Assembly (NCBI GenBank): GCA_014860845.1
Contig: JACZIY010000721.1
Coordinates: 1 to 22,797, forward strand
Length of the DNA stretch: 22,797 nt
Direction: 5' to 3'
Origin: Anaerolineaceae bacterium
GTDB taxonomy: Bacteria > Chloroflexota > Anaerolineae > Anaerolineales > Anaerolineaceae
Below are positions 7,844 to 15,479 of this stretch, piece by piece. Each line of letters opens with the position of its first letter. Position 1 is the stretch's first letter. A program made the translations under genes and the position numbers. Below the pieces are notes generated by a model, which worked only from the letters and a program-made list of their open reading frames with translations, was not told where the DNA came from and ran no database searches.

Positions 7844-8701
7844 ATGGCTCGAGTAGCAATAGTATCAGACAGCACTGCATACATTCCAAAAGAATTAGAA
7901 TCTGAATATAAAATTAAGATTGCACCACTACAGGTAATATGGGGCGAAGACCAATTTCGTGACGGGGTTGATATTCAACCTGTTCAATTTTATGAAAAAT
8001 TAAAAAATGCCGATATTATGCCATCTACATCACAAGCTACACCGGGCGCATTCAAAGAAATTTACAAAGATTTATTAAACCAGGGTTATGATATTTTCTC
8101 AATTCATATTTCATCAAAATTATCGGGTACCATTGATTCTGCTGAACAGGCCAAAGCAATGTTGGAAGTCGATAATATTGAAATTTTTGACTCTGAAAAC
8201 GCAGGAATGGCTTTAGGTTTTCAAGCGTTAGCAGTCGCTCGTGCAGCAGCTAATGGCGCTTCCATAAAAGATTGTATTAAAATCGCACAAAAAGCCAGAC
8301 AAAATACTGGAGTTTTATTCGCGGTGAACACACTTGAATTCTTACATCGAGGAGGTCGAATTGGTGGTGGGCAAGCATTTTTGGGCACCATGCTAAAATT
8401 GAAACCGATCCTTGAAGTGCGGGATGGAAAAATTGAAGCTGCCGGAAAGGTACGCACCATGACGAAGGCTGTTGATAAGGTCATTGAAATTATGAAATCA
8501 AAAGTCGCTGATAAAACTCCAATTAGAATTGCAATCCAACATGCAAATGCCTTACCTGAGGCACGTAATTTGCTCGAAAAAGTTATTCATACATTTCCTG
8601 AAGGTGATATTGTTGAAGCATTTATTGCTGATGTTAGTCCTGCAATCGGTACCCATACGGGTCCAGGAGTAGTCGGAATCGCTTATATGGCTGGAATGTA
8701 A
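7844..8701 (+). CDS. DegV family fatty-acid-binding protein
   Basis: DegV/FakB proteins bind a fatty acid and, in Gram-positive bacteria, present it to the kinase FakA for phosphorylation. The 285-residue protein shows the family motifs in order. They are SDSTAYIPKE near residue 8, FRDGVDI near 38, PSTSQATPGAF near 59, SSKLSGT near 90 and NTLEFLHRGGRIGG near 162-175. IGTHTGPGVVG lies near the C-terminus. A GGAG Shine-Dalgarno precedes the ATG. It is transcribed alone: a divergent gene lies upstream and a strong terminator directly follows the stop codon. No fakA-like gene is in the window, so the fatty-acid partner is unassigned here. Confidence 0.93.
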   Translation: MARVAIVSDSTAYIPKELESEYKIKIAPLQVIWGEDQFRDGVDIQPVQFYEKLKNADIMPSTSQATPGAFKEIYKDLLNQGYDIFSIHISSKLSGTIDSAEQAKAMLEVDNIEIFDSENAGMALGFQALAVARAAANGASIKDCIKIAQKARQNTGVLFAVNTLEFLHRGGRIGGGQAFLGTMLKLKPILEVRDGKIEAAGKVRTMTKAVDKVIEIMKSKVADKTPIRIAIQHANALPEARNLLEKVIHTFPEGDIVEAFIADVSPAIGTHTGPGVVGIAYMAGM

Positions 8702-8707
8702 AAGAAG

Positions 8708-8733
8708 AACGTCCGCAAGGACGTTTTTTTTTT
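8708..8733 (+). terminator. Rho-independent terminator of degV
   Basis: AACGTCC (8708-8714) and GGACGTT (8719-8725) pair perfectly around a GCAA tetraloop. An uninterrupted run of ten T follows (8724-8733). It lies directly after the degV stop and is the clearest intrinsic terminator in the window. Confidence 0.92.
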
Positions 8734-8785
8734 GGATAAGTCTCCTTGCTTATACTGACAGAGATCACAAGAATAAGATAATTTA

Positions 8786-8814
8786 TTCAGATATTTATCC
8801 TTTTCCGATAAAAT
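8786..8814 (+). promoter_or_regulatory. Weak candidate promoter of the DUF1015 gene
   Basis: TTCAGA (8786-8791) and TAAAAT (8809-8814) lie 17 nt apart. The -10 is good and the -35 matches only partly. Initiation near 8821 would place the upstream in-frame ATG at 8813 inside the promoter, which agrees with the start chosen at 8855. Confidence 0.35.
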
Positions 8815-8854
8815 GAAATTAAAATTAATTATGTTAATTCGAAAGGGCAATCTG

Positions 8855-10174
8855 ATGAAAATTAACGAAAAACTTGGGTTTCAAATCCCAGAGATTTTAT
8901 TGCCAGTTGATAAGATAGATTTTCAAAAATGGGCAGTCATTGCTTGTGATCAATACACATCACAACCAGACTATTGGAGAGATGTTGAAATCATAGTTGG
9001 ATCATCGCCTTCTACATTAAAAATGATCCTGCCTGAAGTCTATCTAGAATCAGATGATGAAATCAACAGGATCGAATTAACAAAGAATACCATGGATGAA
9101 TATCTCGAAAAAGGAATTTTTCAGTCCTTTGAAGGATTAATTTTAGTGGAAAGGCATGTTGGAGGTAAAACTAGATTTGGATTGATGTTGGCTTTGGATT
9201 TAGAAAAATACGATTTCTCGAAAGGGTCACAGACTTTAATTCGAGCAACGGAAGGAACCATTATTGACCGACTTCCACCACGAATACGCATTCGTGAAGG
9301 AGCAAAATTAGAGTTTCCCCACATACTAGTATTGATAGATGACCCTGATCAGTCCGTCATTGAACCTTTAGTAGAAAAACGGCAAAAATTAGAAAAATTG
9401 TATGATTTTGAACTAATGAAAAATAGTGGGCATTTGATTGGGTATGCAATTAACCAGGCAGATTATCTTAGCTTTGTTGAAAATGCCTTAGCAAATCTAG
9501 CGAATCCTGATCGCTTCAAAAAACAATACAATGTTGGAGATGATTTCGGTGTTCTTCTTTTTGCAATGGGAGATGGGAATCATTCACTGGCAACAGCAAA
9601 GTCAATTTGGGAAAGCGTCAAACCAAGGGTTGGTATGGATCATCCATCCCGATATGCTTTGGTCGAAATTGAAAATATTCATGATTCTGGTTTGGATTTT
9701 GAACCAATTCATCGTGTACTTTTTAATCTCAACGAAAATATTAAAGAAAAGATGCAAGTTTTCTGGAAAAGTGAATTTGAATTGAAGAAGTGTCAATATC
9801 AACACGAAATGATAGAAGCAGTAGATCATCAATCCGGAAATTCTCACAAATTTGGCTTTATCTTTGACTCCTTTTTTTATGTTGTTGAAATAAAACATCC
9901 TTCTACGAATTTACCTGTTGGAACACTACAGACTTTTCTCGATCAATTTTTACAGATTGGCGGAGCAGAAAAAATTGATTATGTTCATGGAATTGAGGTA
10001 ACCTGTACTCTGGGAACAAAGCCAGGTAATTGCAGCTTTTATCTTCCCGCAATGGAAAAAAATCAATTGTTTAAGACTGTTATATTGGATGGTGCTTTGC
10101 CCCGAAAAACATTTTCCATGGGAGAAGCATATGAAAAAAGATTTTATATGGAAGGCCGCAGAATTACAAGATAG
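8855..10174 (+). CDS. DUF1015 family protein
   Basis: This is a conserved protein of unknown function, 439 residues from the chosen ATG. Family-type blocks are ILLPVDKIDFQKWAVIACDQ from about residue 14, the adjoining YTSQPDYW to about 41, MGDGNHSLATAK at about 238-249 and DYVHGIEV near 373. The Gly-Asp-Gly-Asn-His block resembles the conserved DUF1015 (A/G)DG(H/N)H core, which may be a catalytic or ligand site. ATG 8855 has AAAGGG about 9 nt upstream. Two in-frame ATGs at 8813 and 8831 would add a Lys/Leu-rich extension and have poorer upstream signals. There is no signal peptide or membrane helix, so it is probably cytoplasmic. In other genomes DUF1015 genes can sit beside amino-acid or serine metabolism genes, but nothing of that kind is here. 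Confidence 0.88.
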   Translation: MKINEKLGFQIPEILLPVDKIDFQKWAVIACDQYTSQPDYWRDVEIIVGSSPSTLKMILPEVYLESDDEINRIELTKNTMDEYLEKGIFQSFEGLILVERHVGGKTRFGLMLALDLEKYDFSKGSQTLIRATEGTIIDRLPPRIRIREGAKLEFPHILVLIDDPDQSVIEPLVEKRQKLEKLYDFELMKNSGHLIGYAINQADYLSFVENALANLANPDRFKKQYNVGDDFGVLLFAMGDGNHSLATAKSIWESVKPRVGMDHPSRYALVEIENIHDSGLDFEPIHRVLFNLNENIKEKMQVFWKSEFELKKCQYQHEMIEAVDHQSGNSHKFGFIFDSFFYVVEIKHPSTNLPVGTLQTFLDQFLQIGGAEKIDYVHGIEVTCTLGTKPGNCSFYLPAMEKNQLFKTVILDGALPRKTFSMGEAYEKRFYMEGRRITR

Positions 10175-10243
10175 ATAATTTATTGAGAGGTTTTTCAAAA
10201 CAGAGCACCTCTTCAATTTTAGATTCGAATGTTATAAAAAGAT

Positions 10244-10249
10244 TATAAT
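10244..10249 (+). promoter_or_regulatory. Consensus -10 element upstream of the small unknown gene
   Basis: A perfect TATAAT lies 18 nt upstream of the ATG at 10268. No good -35 hexamer is found at 16-18 nt spacing. Initiation near 10256 would give a very short leader carrying the GAAGGA Shine-Dalgarno. The -10 match alone is weak evidence. Confidence 0.3.
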
Positions 10250-10267
10250 CTGTCCTGAAGGAATATT

Positions 10268-10615
10268 ATGTTTTCACCAGAAATGAAAAATTTTACCAAT
10301 CCACTTCCTCCAAATGAAGTTCATTTCATCGATTTTAAAGTGGAACCCTGGGAAGATAAAATGCGATTTAAGGTGTTTGTACAAATTTCAGAATTTGTAG
10401 AACCACCCAATTTGAATTTTTATATAGTAAACACAAATTCAGAAATTATTTCTGAAGTGACATTGATTGAAAATGTAGAAACTGATATTGTATTTACAAT
10501 GCATTTACGAAACTCCACTCAACAAGATCAATTAACCTTGTTGGGTGAAATATTTTATTCGAATGAATTTGGGAAGGTAGATTCAAAGTCGATAAGTTTT
10601 AATCTAAATGAATAA
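10268..10615 (+). CDS. Small hypothetical protein at the head of the envelope cluster
   Basis: I do not recognise this 115-residue protein. It has no signal peptide, membrane helix or cysteine. The sequence alternates hydrophobic and polar residues from about 20 to 112 (for example MRFKVFVQISEF and LTLLGEIFYS), which suggests an all-beta sandwich-like fold. The ATG has a GAAGGA Shine-Dalgarno 6-7 nt upstream. The last 8 bases (ATGAATAA) contain the start of the next gene, so it is probably translated together with the M23 lipoprotein. That link suggests a cytoplasmic partner or regulator of the envelope genes, but this is inference only. Confidence 0.75.
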   Translation: MFSPEMKNFTNPLPPNEVHFIDFKVEPWEDKMRFKVFVQISEFVEPPNLNFYIVNTNSEIISEVTLIENVETDIVFTMHLRNSTQQDQLTLLGEIFYSNEFGKVDSKSISFNLNE

Positions 10616-11558
10616 CAGATTTATGAAAGACAAAGGAGCAACAGTTCTCCTCTTTATATTTTTGTGGGGGTCAGTGTTAACAAGCTGTGTAAGTAATTCT
10701 AATAAGGAAGACGTGAAACTGAATGAAAACTTGGATGAGATAATTTCTTCCAACACTGAACCTATTCAGGACCAACCTTTGCCAACAGGTATCGCAATTT
10801 CTCCAACATTTATACCAAGTCCGATAACTCCCACAATGGGGAATAATAAAACAGACTTACCAGATGACACCTCAACCTTATTTCAAACCGAACTCTTCTC
10901 TCCTCTCGAGGGGTTCGATCTAGATGAATTAACAGAGATTGTTTCAAATCCATTCAATTACGCAGGTAATGGAAAAGATGAGGGTCATCATGGTACGGAT
11001 TTTTCATTTTATCAATATGAATCTTTCGATAAAATCGAAAATTTAACAGTCCTTTCCATGACATCTGGGAGGGTTAGCTCAATAATTAATAATCGCCCTC
11101 CGTATGGGAATATGGTAATGGTTGAAACTCCATTTTCTTCATTGCCAGTTTTTCTTAGGGACCATCTTCTTTTTCTTCAACCCGAGTCTGAATTACCTTT
11201 CCACTCAAATTTAAGTTGTCCTGACTTTCAATTTGAAGAAAATTCAAAAATTTCGGAATTCCTTTCGCTTTATATTCTTTATGCGCATTTATACTCCCCG
11301 CCAGAAGTGCAAATTGAATCTTTCGTTCTTAGTAGAGAAGAAATTGGTAAGGTGGGTAATACTGGTTCTTCTGGGAATCCCCACCTGCATCTTGAATTTA
11401 GAATAGGTCCATCAGGTTATAGCTTCGAGGAAATGTCACATTATGACAACACCGCTTCTCCAAATGAAATTTATAATTATTGCTTGTGGCGCGTATCAGG
11501 GCTTTTTTATCAGGTTAATCCAATGAAAATTATTGAATATTACTTACAAAACCGTTAA
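10608..11558 (+). CDS. M23 family metallopeptidase lipoprotein
   Basis: This 316-residue protein has a type II (lipoprotein) signal: basic start, hydrophobic stretch at 11-24, lipobox LTSC with C27. A Thr/Pro-rich spacer (about 50-78) leads to a peptidase domain at about 95-310. The M23 zinc ligands are present: HHGTD (H128, D131) and HLH (H259, H261), with YAHL (H227) between them. An intact enzyme would cut peptidoglycan cross-bridges at the cell surface. The domain carries an insertion (about 170-220) containing two prolonged acidic and aromatic stretches. The ATG overlaps the upstream gene by 8 nt and has no clear Shine-Dalgarno. A second in-frame ATG at 10623 is an equally good start. 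Confidence 0.88.
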   Translation: MNNRFMKDKGATVLLFIFLWGSVLTSCVSNSNKEDVKLNENLDEIISSNTEPIQDQPLPTGIAISPTFIPSPITPTMGNNKTDLPDDTSTLFQTELFSPLEGFDLDELTEIVSNPFNYAGNGKDEGHHGTDFSFYQYESFDKIENLTVLSMTSGRVSSIINNRPPYGNMVMVETPFSSLPVFLRDHLLFLQPESELPFHSNLSCPDFQFEENSKISEFLSLYILYAHLYSPPEVQIESFVLSREEIGKVGNTGSSGNPHLHLEFRIGPSGYSFEEMSHYDNTASPNEIYNYCLWRVSGLFYQVNPMKIIEYYLQNR

Positions 11559-11567
11559 TGATGAAAT

Positions 11568-11597
11568 TTGACGAACTGAAAATTTAAATGCTACAAT
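11568..11597 (+). promoter_or_regulatory. Candidate sigma-70-type promoter of the TolB-like gene
   Basis: TTGACG (11568-11573) and TACAAT (11592-11597) are separated by 18 nt. Initiation would be near 11604, inside a perfect inverted repeat. It lies in the 78-nt gap after the first M23 gene and would drive the TolB-like and second M23 genes. Confidence 0.6.
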
Positions 11598-11618
11598 CAG
11601 AAAAGAATTTTTCTGATT
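11595..11618. repeat. 10-bp inverted repeat straddling the predicted transcription start
   Basis: AATCAGAAAA (11595-11604) and TTTTCTGATT (11609-11618) are perfect inverted arms around GAAT. The left arm overlaps the last three bases of the -10 element. This placement suits a repressor operator. There is no T run suited to termination. Confidence 0.6.
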
Positions 11619-11636
11619 CTGTTTAATTTACTGACA

Positions 11637-13517
11637 ATGAACAATAATCATAGAACTACCCCCATTAATACCAATTTAATTTGGATCATATTGTCTATTA
11701 TGAATCTTGTTTTGGTATTTTTTTTCGTAAATAATGTCTTATTGAATAATCCGAATGGTCAATCAAATATCTTTGCTTCGACCTCTCTAACAGAGACTTC
11801 CATCCATACACCAACAAAATTGCAGACAGAGTCAATCCAATCTGAAATCTCAGGTGATCTGCCAATTGTTGATTTATCTCAATCGGATATTCCGTTATAC
11901 GTTATTTCAATTTATTTCAATCAAAAATCACAATTGTATGCATTTCACCCAGATGGTATTCCGTTTACCCGTTTAATCGATGAACCATATGAAGAAATTC
12001 ACCCATCTACGAGTCACGATAATAAGAAAATTGCTTATAGTGCCAAAAAAAATGGATACTGGGATATCTATATATTGGATTTGACAGATGGATCTGAGAC
12101 CAGAGTAACTGATTCTCCTGAATATGATGGCTCTCCCACCTGGTCATCCGATGGTCTATACCTGGCATATGAATCTTATTTGAATGGGAATCTGGATATA
12201 TTCATTCAAGATCTTCAAAATTTGGATAGCATTCCCATCCAACTAACCAATGGAGATGATCCTCAACATTCTCCTTCCTGGAGTCCAAATGGAAGAGAAA
12301 TAGCTTTTGTGTCTACACAGGACGGGAACGAAGATATTTGGTTAGCAAAATTGGATGCGGTTGAGAATCGTTTTATCAAAGTGGCTGACCGTCCTGAACA
12401 GGCAGATATTAATCCATTTTGGTCAATAGATGGGGGAAAACTGCTTTGGACCAGTGAAAATAATGGTTATCCTGTAATTATTCAGGCAGATTTTTCCAAT
12501 TCAAATATATTAGTCTCAGAGGTTGGCAACGGTGATTTAGCTCTATTAACCTCAAATTTGTTTTCTTTCATTCAGTTGGAAGCAAATCAAAATTTCTTGA
12601 TTTCAAAAGATCATTCCGGACAAATGATTTTTCCTTCTATTGAAATCCCGGGAAATGTTCATGGTTTTAGCGTAATTGATAACTATAAAAAAAACGACTT
12701 CTTAGTTTCTGGTTTAATAAAGAATTCAAAACTCTTAGTGATTAAAAACGGTCTTGAATCAGATCCTTCATCAACTAACAAAATCGAGTTGGTATTGTTA
12801 GAAAATGTTGTCACAGAATATCCATACTTATCAAACTCAGTTTATGCATCATTTAATGAATTACGTTCTTCCGTTGCCACATCAACTGGATGGGATTTTC
12901 TTAATCAATTAGACAAGACTTTTATTCCGATCACGGATCCCGCAACTCCCGGAACAGCTGAAGAATGGCTCTATACAGGGCGCGCATTTGAATTCAACCC
13001 CCTTTCGATTCACGCCGGGTTGACAACAACGATTAAAGAAGAAAGAAATGGACAAACTTATTGGCGGGTATATATTAAAGCCAGGTATCAGGATGGATCT
13101 CAGGGTATGCCATTAAAACAAATGCCATTCGATCTTTCTGGTCGATTTAATAATGATCCAAGAACTTATGAATCAGGCGGGATGAAAATACCTATCCCTG
13201 AAGGATATTGGATTGATCTTACCGAGTTAGTTGGAAGTCATTCTTGGGAACGAGTTCCAGCCATTGGCAACTGGCAAAAATATTTTGATTCTGCTCGTTT
13301 CAATCAATTTGTATATTCAGATGGTTTGGATTGGTATGCAGCAATGAAGGAATTATATCCAATTGAAGCATTTAAATCGCCAACACCGATTCCAACCAAT
13401 CCTTTGACGCCAACAGTCAGCCCGACGATTCGATACTATCGATCTCCTACCATCACTTCCACCCCAACAGAAACCTTTGTCCCAACACGTAGACCAACCT
13501 GGACCCCTCAACCATAA
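11637..13517 (+). CDS. Membrane-anchored TolB/PD40 beta-propeller protein with an unrecognised C-terminal domain
   Basis: This is a 626-residue envelope protein with no assigned role. One uncleaved-looking hydrophobic helix lies at about 13-36 and should anchor it with the rest outside. PD40/WD40-like repeats follow from about 100 to 290. Repeat signatures are KIAYSAKKNGYWDIYILDL, YLAYESYLNGNLDIFIQDL and EIAFVSTQDGNEDIWLAKL, each after a P-(S/T)-W-S-x-(D/N)-G turn in the later copies. Residues about 405-580 look like a separate globular domain rich in Trp and Tyr that I cannot assign. The tail (about 580-626) is Thr/Pro-rich. No Shine-Dalgarno is obvious before the ATG. It has its own promoter and is followed after 4 nt by a second M23 peptidase, suggesting a joint role. 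Confidence 0.85.
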   Translation: MNNNHRTTPINTNLIWIILSIMNLVLVFFFVNNVLLNNPNGQSNIFASTSLTETSIHTPTKLQTESIQSEISGDLPIVDLSQSDIPLYVISIYFNQKSQLYAFHPDGIPFTRLIDEPYEEIHPSTSHDNKKIAYSAKKNGYWDIYILDLTDGSETRVTDSPEYDGSPTWSSDGLYLAYESYLNGNLDIFIQDLQNLDSIPIQLTNGDDPQHSPSWSPNGREIAFVSTQDGNEDIWLAKLDAVENRFIKVADRPEQADINPFWSIDGGKLLWTSENNGYPVIIQADFSNSNILVSEVGNGDLALLTSNLFSFIQLEANQNFLISKDHSGQMIFPSIEIPGNVHGFSVIDNYKKNDFLVSGLIKNSKLLVIKNGLESDPSSTNKIELVLLENVVTEYPYLSNSVYASFNELRSSVATSTGWDFLNQLDKTFIPITDPATPGTAEEWLYTGRAFEFNPLSIHAGLTTTIKEERNGQTYWRVYIKARYQDGSQGMPLKQMPFDLSGRFNNDPRTYESGGMKIPIPEGYWIDLTELVGSHSWERVPAIGNWQKYFDSARFNQFVYSDGLDWYAAMKELYPIEAFKSPTPIPTNPLTPTVSPTIRYYRSPTITSTPTETFVPTRRPTWTPQP

Positions 13518-13521
13518 ATTG

Positions 13522-14658
13522 ATGAAAAAGAATTTGTTAATATTAATCTGGTTGGTGACTTTCATTGGAGTGGCGGTTGTTTTAATCATGGGGAGAAATA
13601 TTATAAAAATTTCACCAAGTAATCAAACAATTGTGGATTCACATATCAATCCGTCTTCAGATATTCTTCCCGAAGCCAATAACATTGATTTTCCTGAAAA
13701 TTCTGCCACAAATACTCAAGATGAAGGTCCTGTGAATGAAGCAGCAATTGCATTAGTATTACCCATGCCGGACGACCCGCCAGTTTCGCTTTGGCGCCCT
13801 CCCCTATATCCTACGCCATGGGCGATTTCACCGAATGATCATTTTTATTTTTCACGGCCAATTGCTGCCGATGAAATTAATTGGCCATTGGCAAATTATC
13901 GTTATGGATATTTCTTTCCTGAAACAGATATCATTCACACCGGTATTGATATTGCTGCCAAACGAGGAACACCCGTTATTGCAGCTGCACCCGGAACAGT
14001 GGTTTGGGCTGGATATGGTTTATATTCTGGTTCGTACAATGAGGAAGATCCATATGGAATAGCTGTAACAATTGAGCACGACTTTGGGTATAAAGATAAG
14101 AATTTATTGACAGTCTACGGTCACATGGACCGAATTGATGTTGAAAAAGGTCAAAGGGTTGATACAGGAACTCAATTAGGGATTGTTGGAAATACTGGAT
14201 TCACAACAGGGCCTCATTTGCATTTTGAAGTACGCTATGAAACCAACAGTTATTTTAGGACGAGAAATCCAGAATTATGGCTTTCTCCTCCCCAGGGATG
14301 GGGTGTTCTGGTAGGTCAGGTAAAATCATACGATAATTATTACATTCATCTCAAAGAAGTATATGTGCGCAGTAAAGATACAAACCAATCCTGGATGGTG
14401 CTCACATATGCGACAAATAGTATCAATCGTGATGAGTACTATAAAGAAAACCTTGCCCTTAGCGACTTGCCTGCAGGTGAATATACAATATCCTTTACAA
14501 TTGATGGTATAACATATAAAAAGGATTTAACCATTTATCCAGGTGCAATCACTTTCTTTTCGTTTCGAGAAAAAATTGGTTTTTCTTTCGAAACACCATC
14601 AATTCAAAAACCTGAAGATTGGGATAATATAATTTTTACTGATGATTTTCTTCCCTGA
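13522..14658 (+). CDS. Membrane-anchored M23 family metallopeptidase
   Basis: The 378-residue protein starts MKKNLL, with a hydrophobic helix at about 4-24 that serves as anchor or signal. A proline-rich segment (about 80-100) precedes the M23 LytM-like domain at about 128-245. The zinc ligands are H139 and D143 (HTGID) and the HLH pair at 232-234, with YGH (H201) also conserved. GTPVIAAAPGTVVWAG and GIVGNTGFTTGPHLHFEV are strong matches. The C-terminal part (about 258-350) resembles an Ig-like or transthyretin-like beta domain (LPAGEYTISFTIDG). The frame is open to 13477, but ATG 13522, 4 nt after the TolB-like stop, puts the helix at the N-terminus. No Shine-Dalgarno is visible, so translation may be coupled. 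Likely a peptidoglycan endopeptidase. Confidence 0.92.
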   Translation: MKKNLLILIWLVTFIGVAVVLIMGRNIIKISPSNQTIVDSHINPSSDILPEANNIDFPENSATNTQDEGPVNEAAIALVLPMPDDPPVSLWRPPLYPTPWAISPNDHFYFSRPIAADEINWPLANYRYGYFFPETDIIHTGIDIAAKRGTPVIAAAPGTVVWAGYGLYSGSYNEEDPYGIAVTIEHDFGYKDKNLLTVYGHMDRIDVEKGQRVDTGTQLGIVGNTGFTTGPHLHFEVRYETNSYFRTRNPELWLSPPQGWGVLVGQVKSYDNYYIHLKEVYVRSKDTNQSWMVLTYATNSINRDEYYKENLALSDLPAGEYTISFTIDGITYKKDLTIYPGAITFFSFREKIGFSFETPSIQKPEDWDNIIFTDDFLP

Positions 14659-14673
14659 TTAGTTTTTAAAACC

Positions 14674-14703
14674 TTGACAGAATATAGCAATTCAATTGAA
14701 AAT
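14674..14703 (+). promoter_or_regulatory. Candidate promoter of the Ig-like lipoprotein and queG genes
   Basis: A perfect TTGACA (14674-14679) is followed after 18 nt by GAAAAT (14698-14703), a moderate -10. Initiation near 14711 would leave a leader of about 50 nt. The gap 14659-14759 holds this promoter and a possible 15-codon leader frame. Confidence 0.45.
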
Positions 14704-14715
14704 CAATAATAAGTA

Positions 14716-14763
14716 ATGAATTTATCAAAAAAGGAGCGTTTAATAAATTGGAGGTATCAATGA
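14716..14763 (+). other. Possible 15-codon upstream open reading frame
   Basis: ATG 14716 opens a frame of 15 codons, MNLSKKERLINWRYQ, ending in TGA 14761-14763. The stop overlaps the lipoprotein ATG (14760) as ATGA. It is basic and contains both upstream AAGGAG and GGAGG sequences within its codons. It has no Shine-Dalgarno of its own and would be almost leaderless from the predicted start site. It may be chance. Confidence 0.2.
14750..14755 (+). promoter_or_regulatory. Ribosome binding site fixing the Ig-like lipoprotein start
   Basis: GGAGGT at 14750-14755 is 4 nt before ATG 14760. The alternative in-frame TTG at 14748 overlaps this site and has only AAGGAG at a long 11-nt spacing, so ATG 14760 is preferred. 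Confidence 0.75.
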
Positions 14764-15479
14764 ATCAAAAAATTAAAAGGACCAGTTTCTGGATCTTAGT
14801 TATGTTGTTAATGTCATCAGTACTGGGGGCATGTAAACCAACTGCACCAGTGGAACCGACACTGGATCCGAATGTAATCTTTACACAGGCGGCAGAAACC
14901 GTTGCTGCGCAATTAACCCGTACGGCTCTTAGTCAACCTACAGCCACGAATACAGCACTTCCTTCTCCTACTATCACGCCTACAATTCAGCTGCCAACAG
15001 AATCCACAGAATCAGAGACAACCAATACAACACCAGTTATTACATCTGAGGCAGGCTCAACGCCGAACCCAAACAAAATGGCTTTTGTTACAGACGTGAC
15101 AATACCTGATGGTCAGGTGATTCCCCCAGGCTCAAAATTTGTAAAAACTTGGAGACTAAAGAATACTGGAACCACTACCTGGACAGCAAATTACAGAGTT
15201 CGATTATGGGCAGGTAATAGCTTTGGAGCTCCAACCTCATTCTTGTTAGCCCAGGAAGTAAAGCCAAACACTGAAGTTGATATTTCCATCGAGTTCACAG
15301 CACCAAGTCAAACGGGTGAATATGTTTCTCATTGGATACTGTCTGATGATCAGGAAGCTAATTTTGGAAATACTTTTTATGTTAATTTTGTTGTAGGTGT
15401 CCCGGCCTCTCCTACTGCCACACAAGCAGCCCCAACTTCTACAATCCCCCCAACTGAGGCAGTTACCGCAACTCCATAA
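14760..15479 (+). CDS. Lipoprotein with an NBR1-type Ig-like domain
   Basis: This 239-residue surface lipoprotein has a type II signal (MNQKIKR, hydrophobic 9-22, lipobox LGAC with C25). A Thr/Ser/Pro-rich spacer spans about 55-105. One Ig-like domain follows at about 106-213. Its FVTDVTIPDGQVIPPG, KTWRLKNTGTTTW and GEYVSHWIL segments match the central domain first described in NBR1, which I recall as common in extracellular proteins of Chloroflexota. A second Thr/Pro-rich tail ends the protein. In NBR1-like proteins this domain is a binding module, so a ligand-binding or cell-surface role is reasonable, but the ligand is unknown. The stop overlaps the queG ATG by one base. Confidence 0.85.
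   Translation: MNQKIKRTSFWILVMLLMSSVLGACKPTAPVEPTLDPNVIFTQAAETVAAQLTRTALSQPTATNTALPSPTITPTIQLPTESTESETTNTTPVITSEAGSTPNPNKMAFVTDVTIPDGQVIPPGSKFVKTWRLKNTGTTTWTANYRVRLWAGNSFGAPTSFLLAQEVKPNTEVDISIEFTAPSQTGEYVSHWILSDDQEANFGNTFYVNFVVGVPASPTATQAAPTSTIPPTEAVTATP

Noticed and set aside
8813..8854. An N-terminal extension of the DUF1015 protein beginning at ATG 8813 or 8831
   Set aside because: The extension overlaps the candidate -10 element and lacks a Shine-Dalgarno, while ATG 8855 has AAAGGG about 9 nt upstream.
10185..10213. A stem GAGAGGT/ACCTCTT after the DUF1015 gene that might be a terminator
   Set aside because: The stem is only about 7 bp (one G-U) with a loop of about 15 nt, and the following bases are not a clear T run. 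It is too weak to call.
13477..13521. An upstream in-frame start for the second M23 protein
   Set aside because: It would overlap the TolB-like gene and put 15 polar residues before the hydrophobic helix. ATG 13522 places the helix at the N-terminus.
13353..13589. A 78-codon minus-strand frame across the TolB-like/M23 junction
   Set aside because: It is antisense to the Thr/Pro-rich tail, with Trp/Arg/Gly-rich composition produced by reading that tail backwards. No upstream signals support it.
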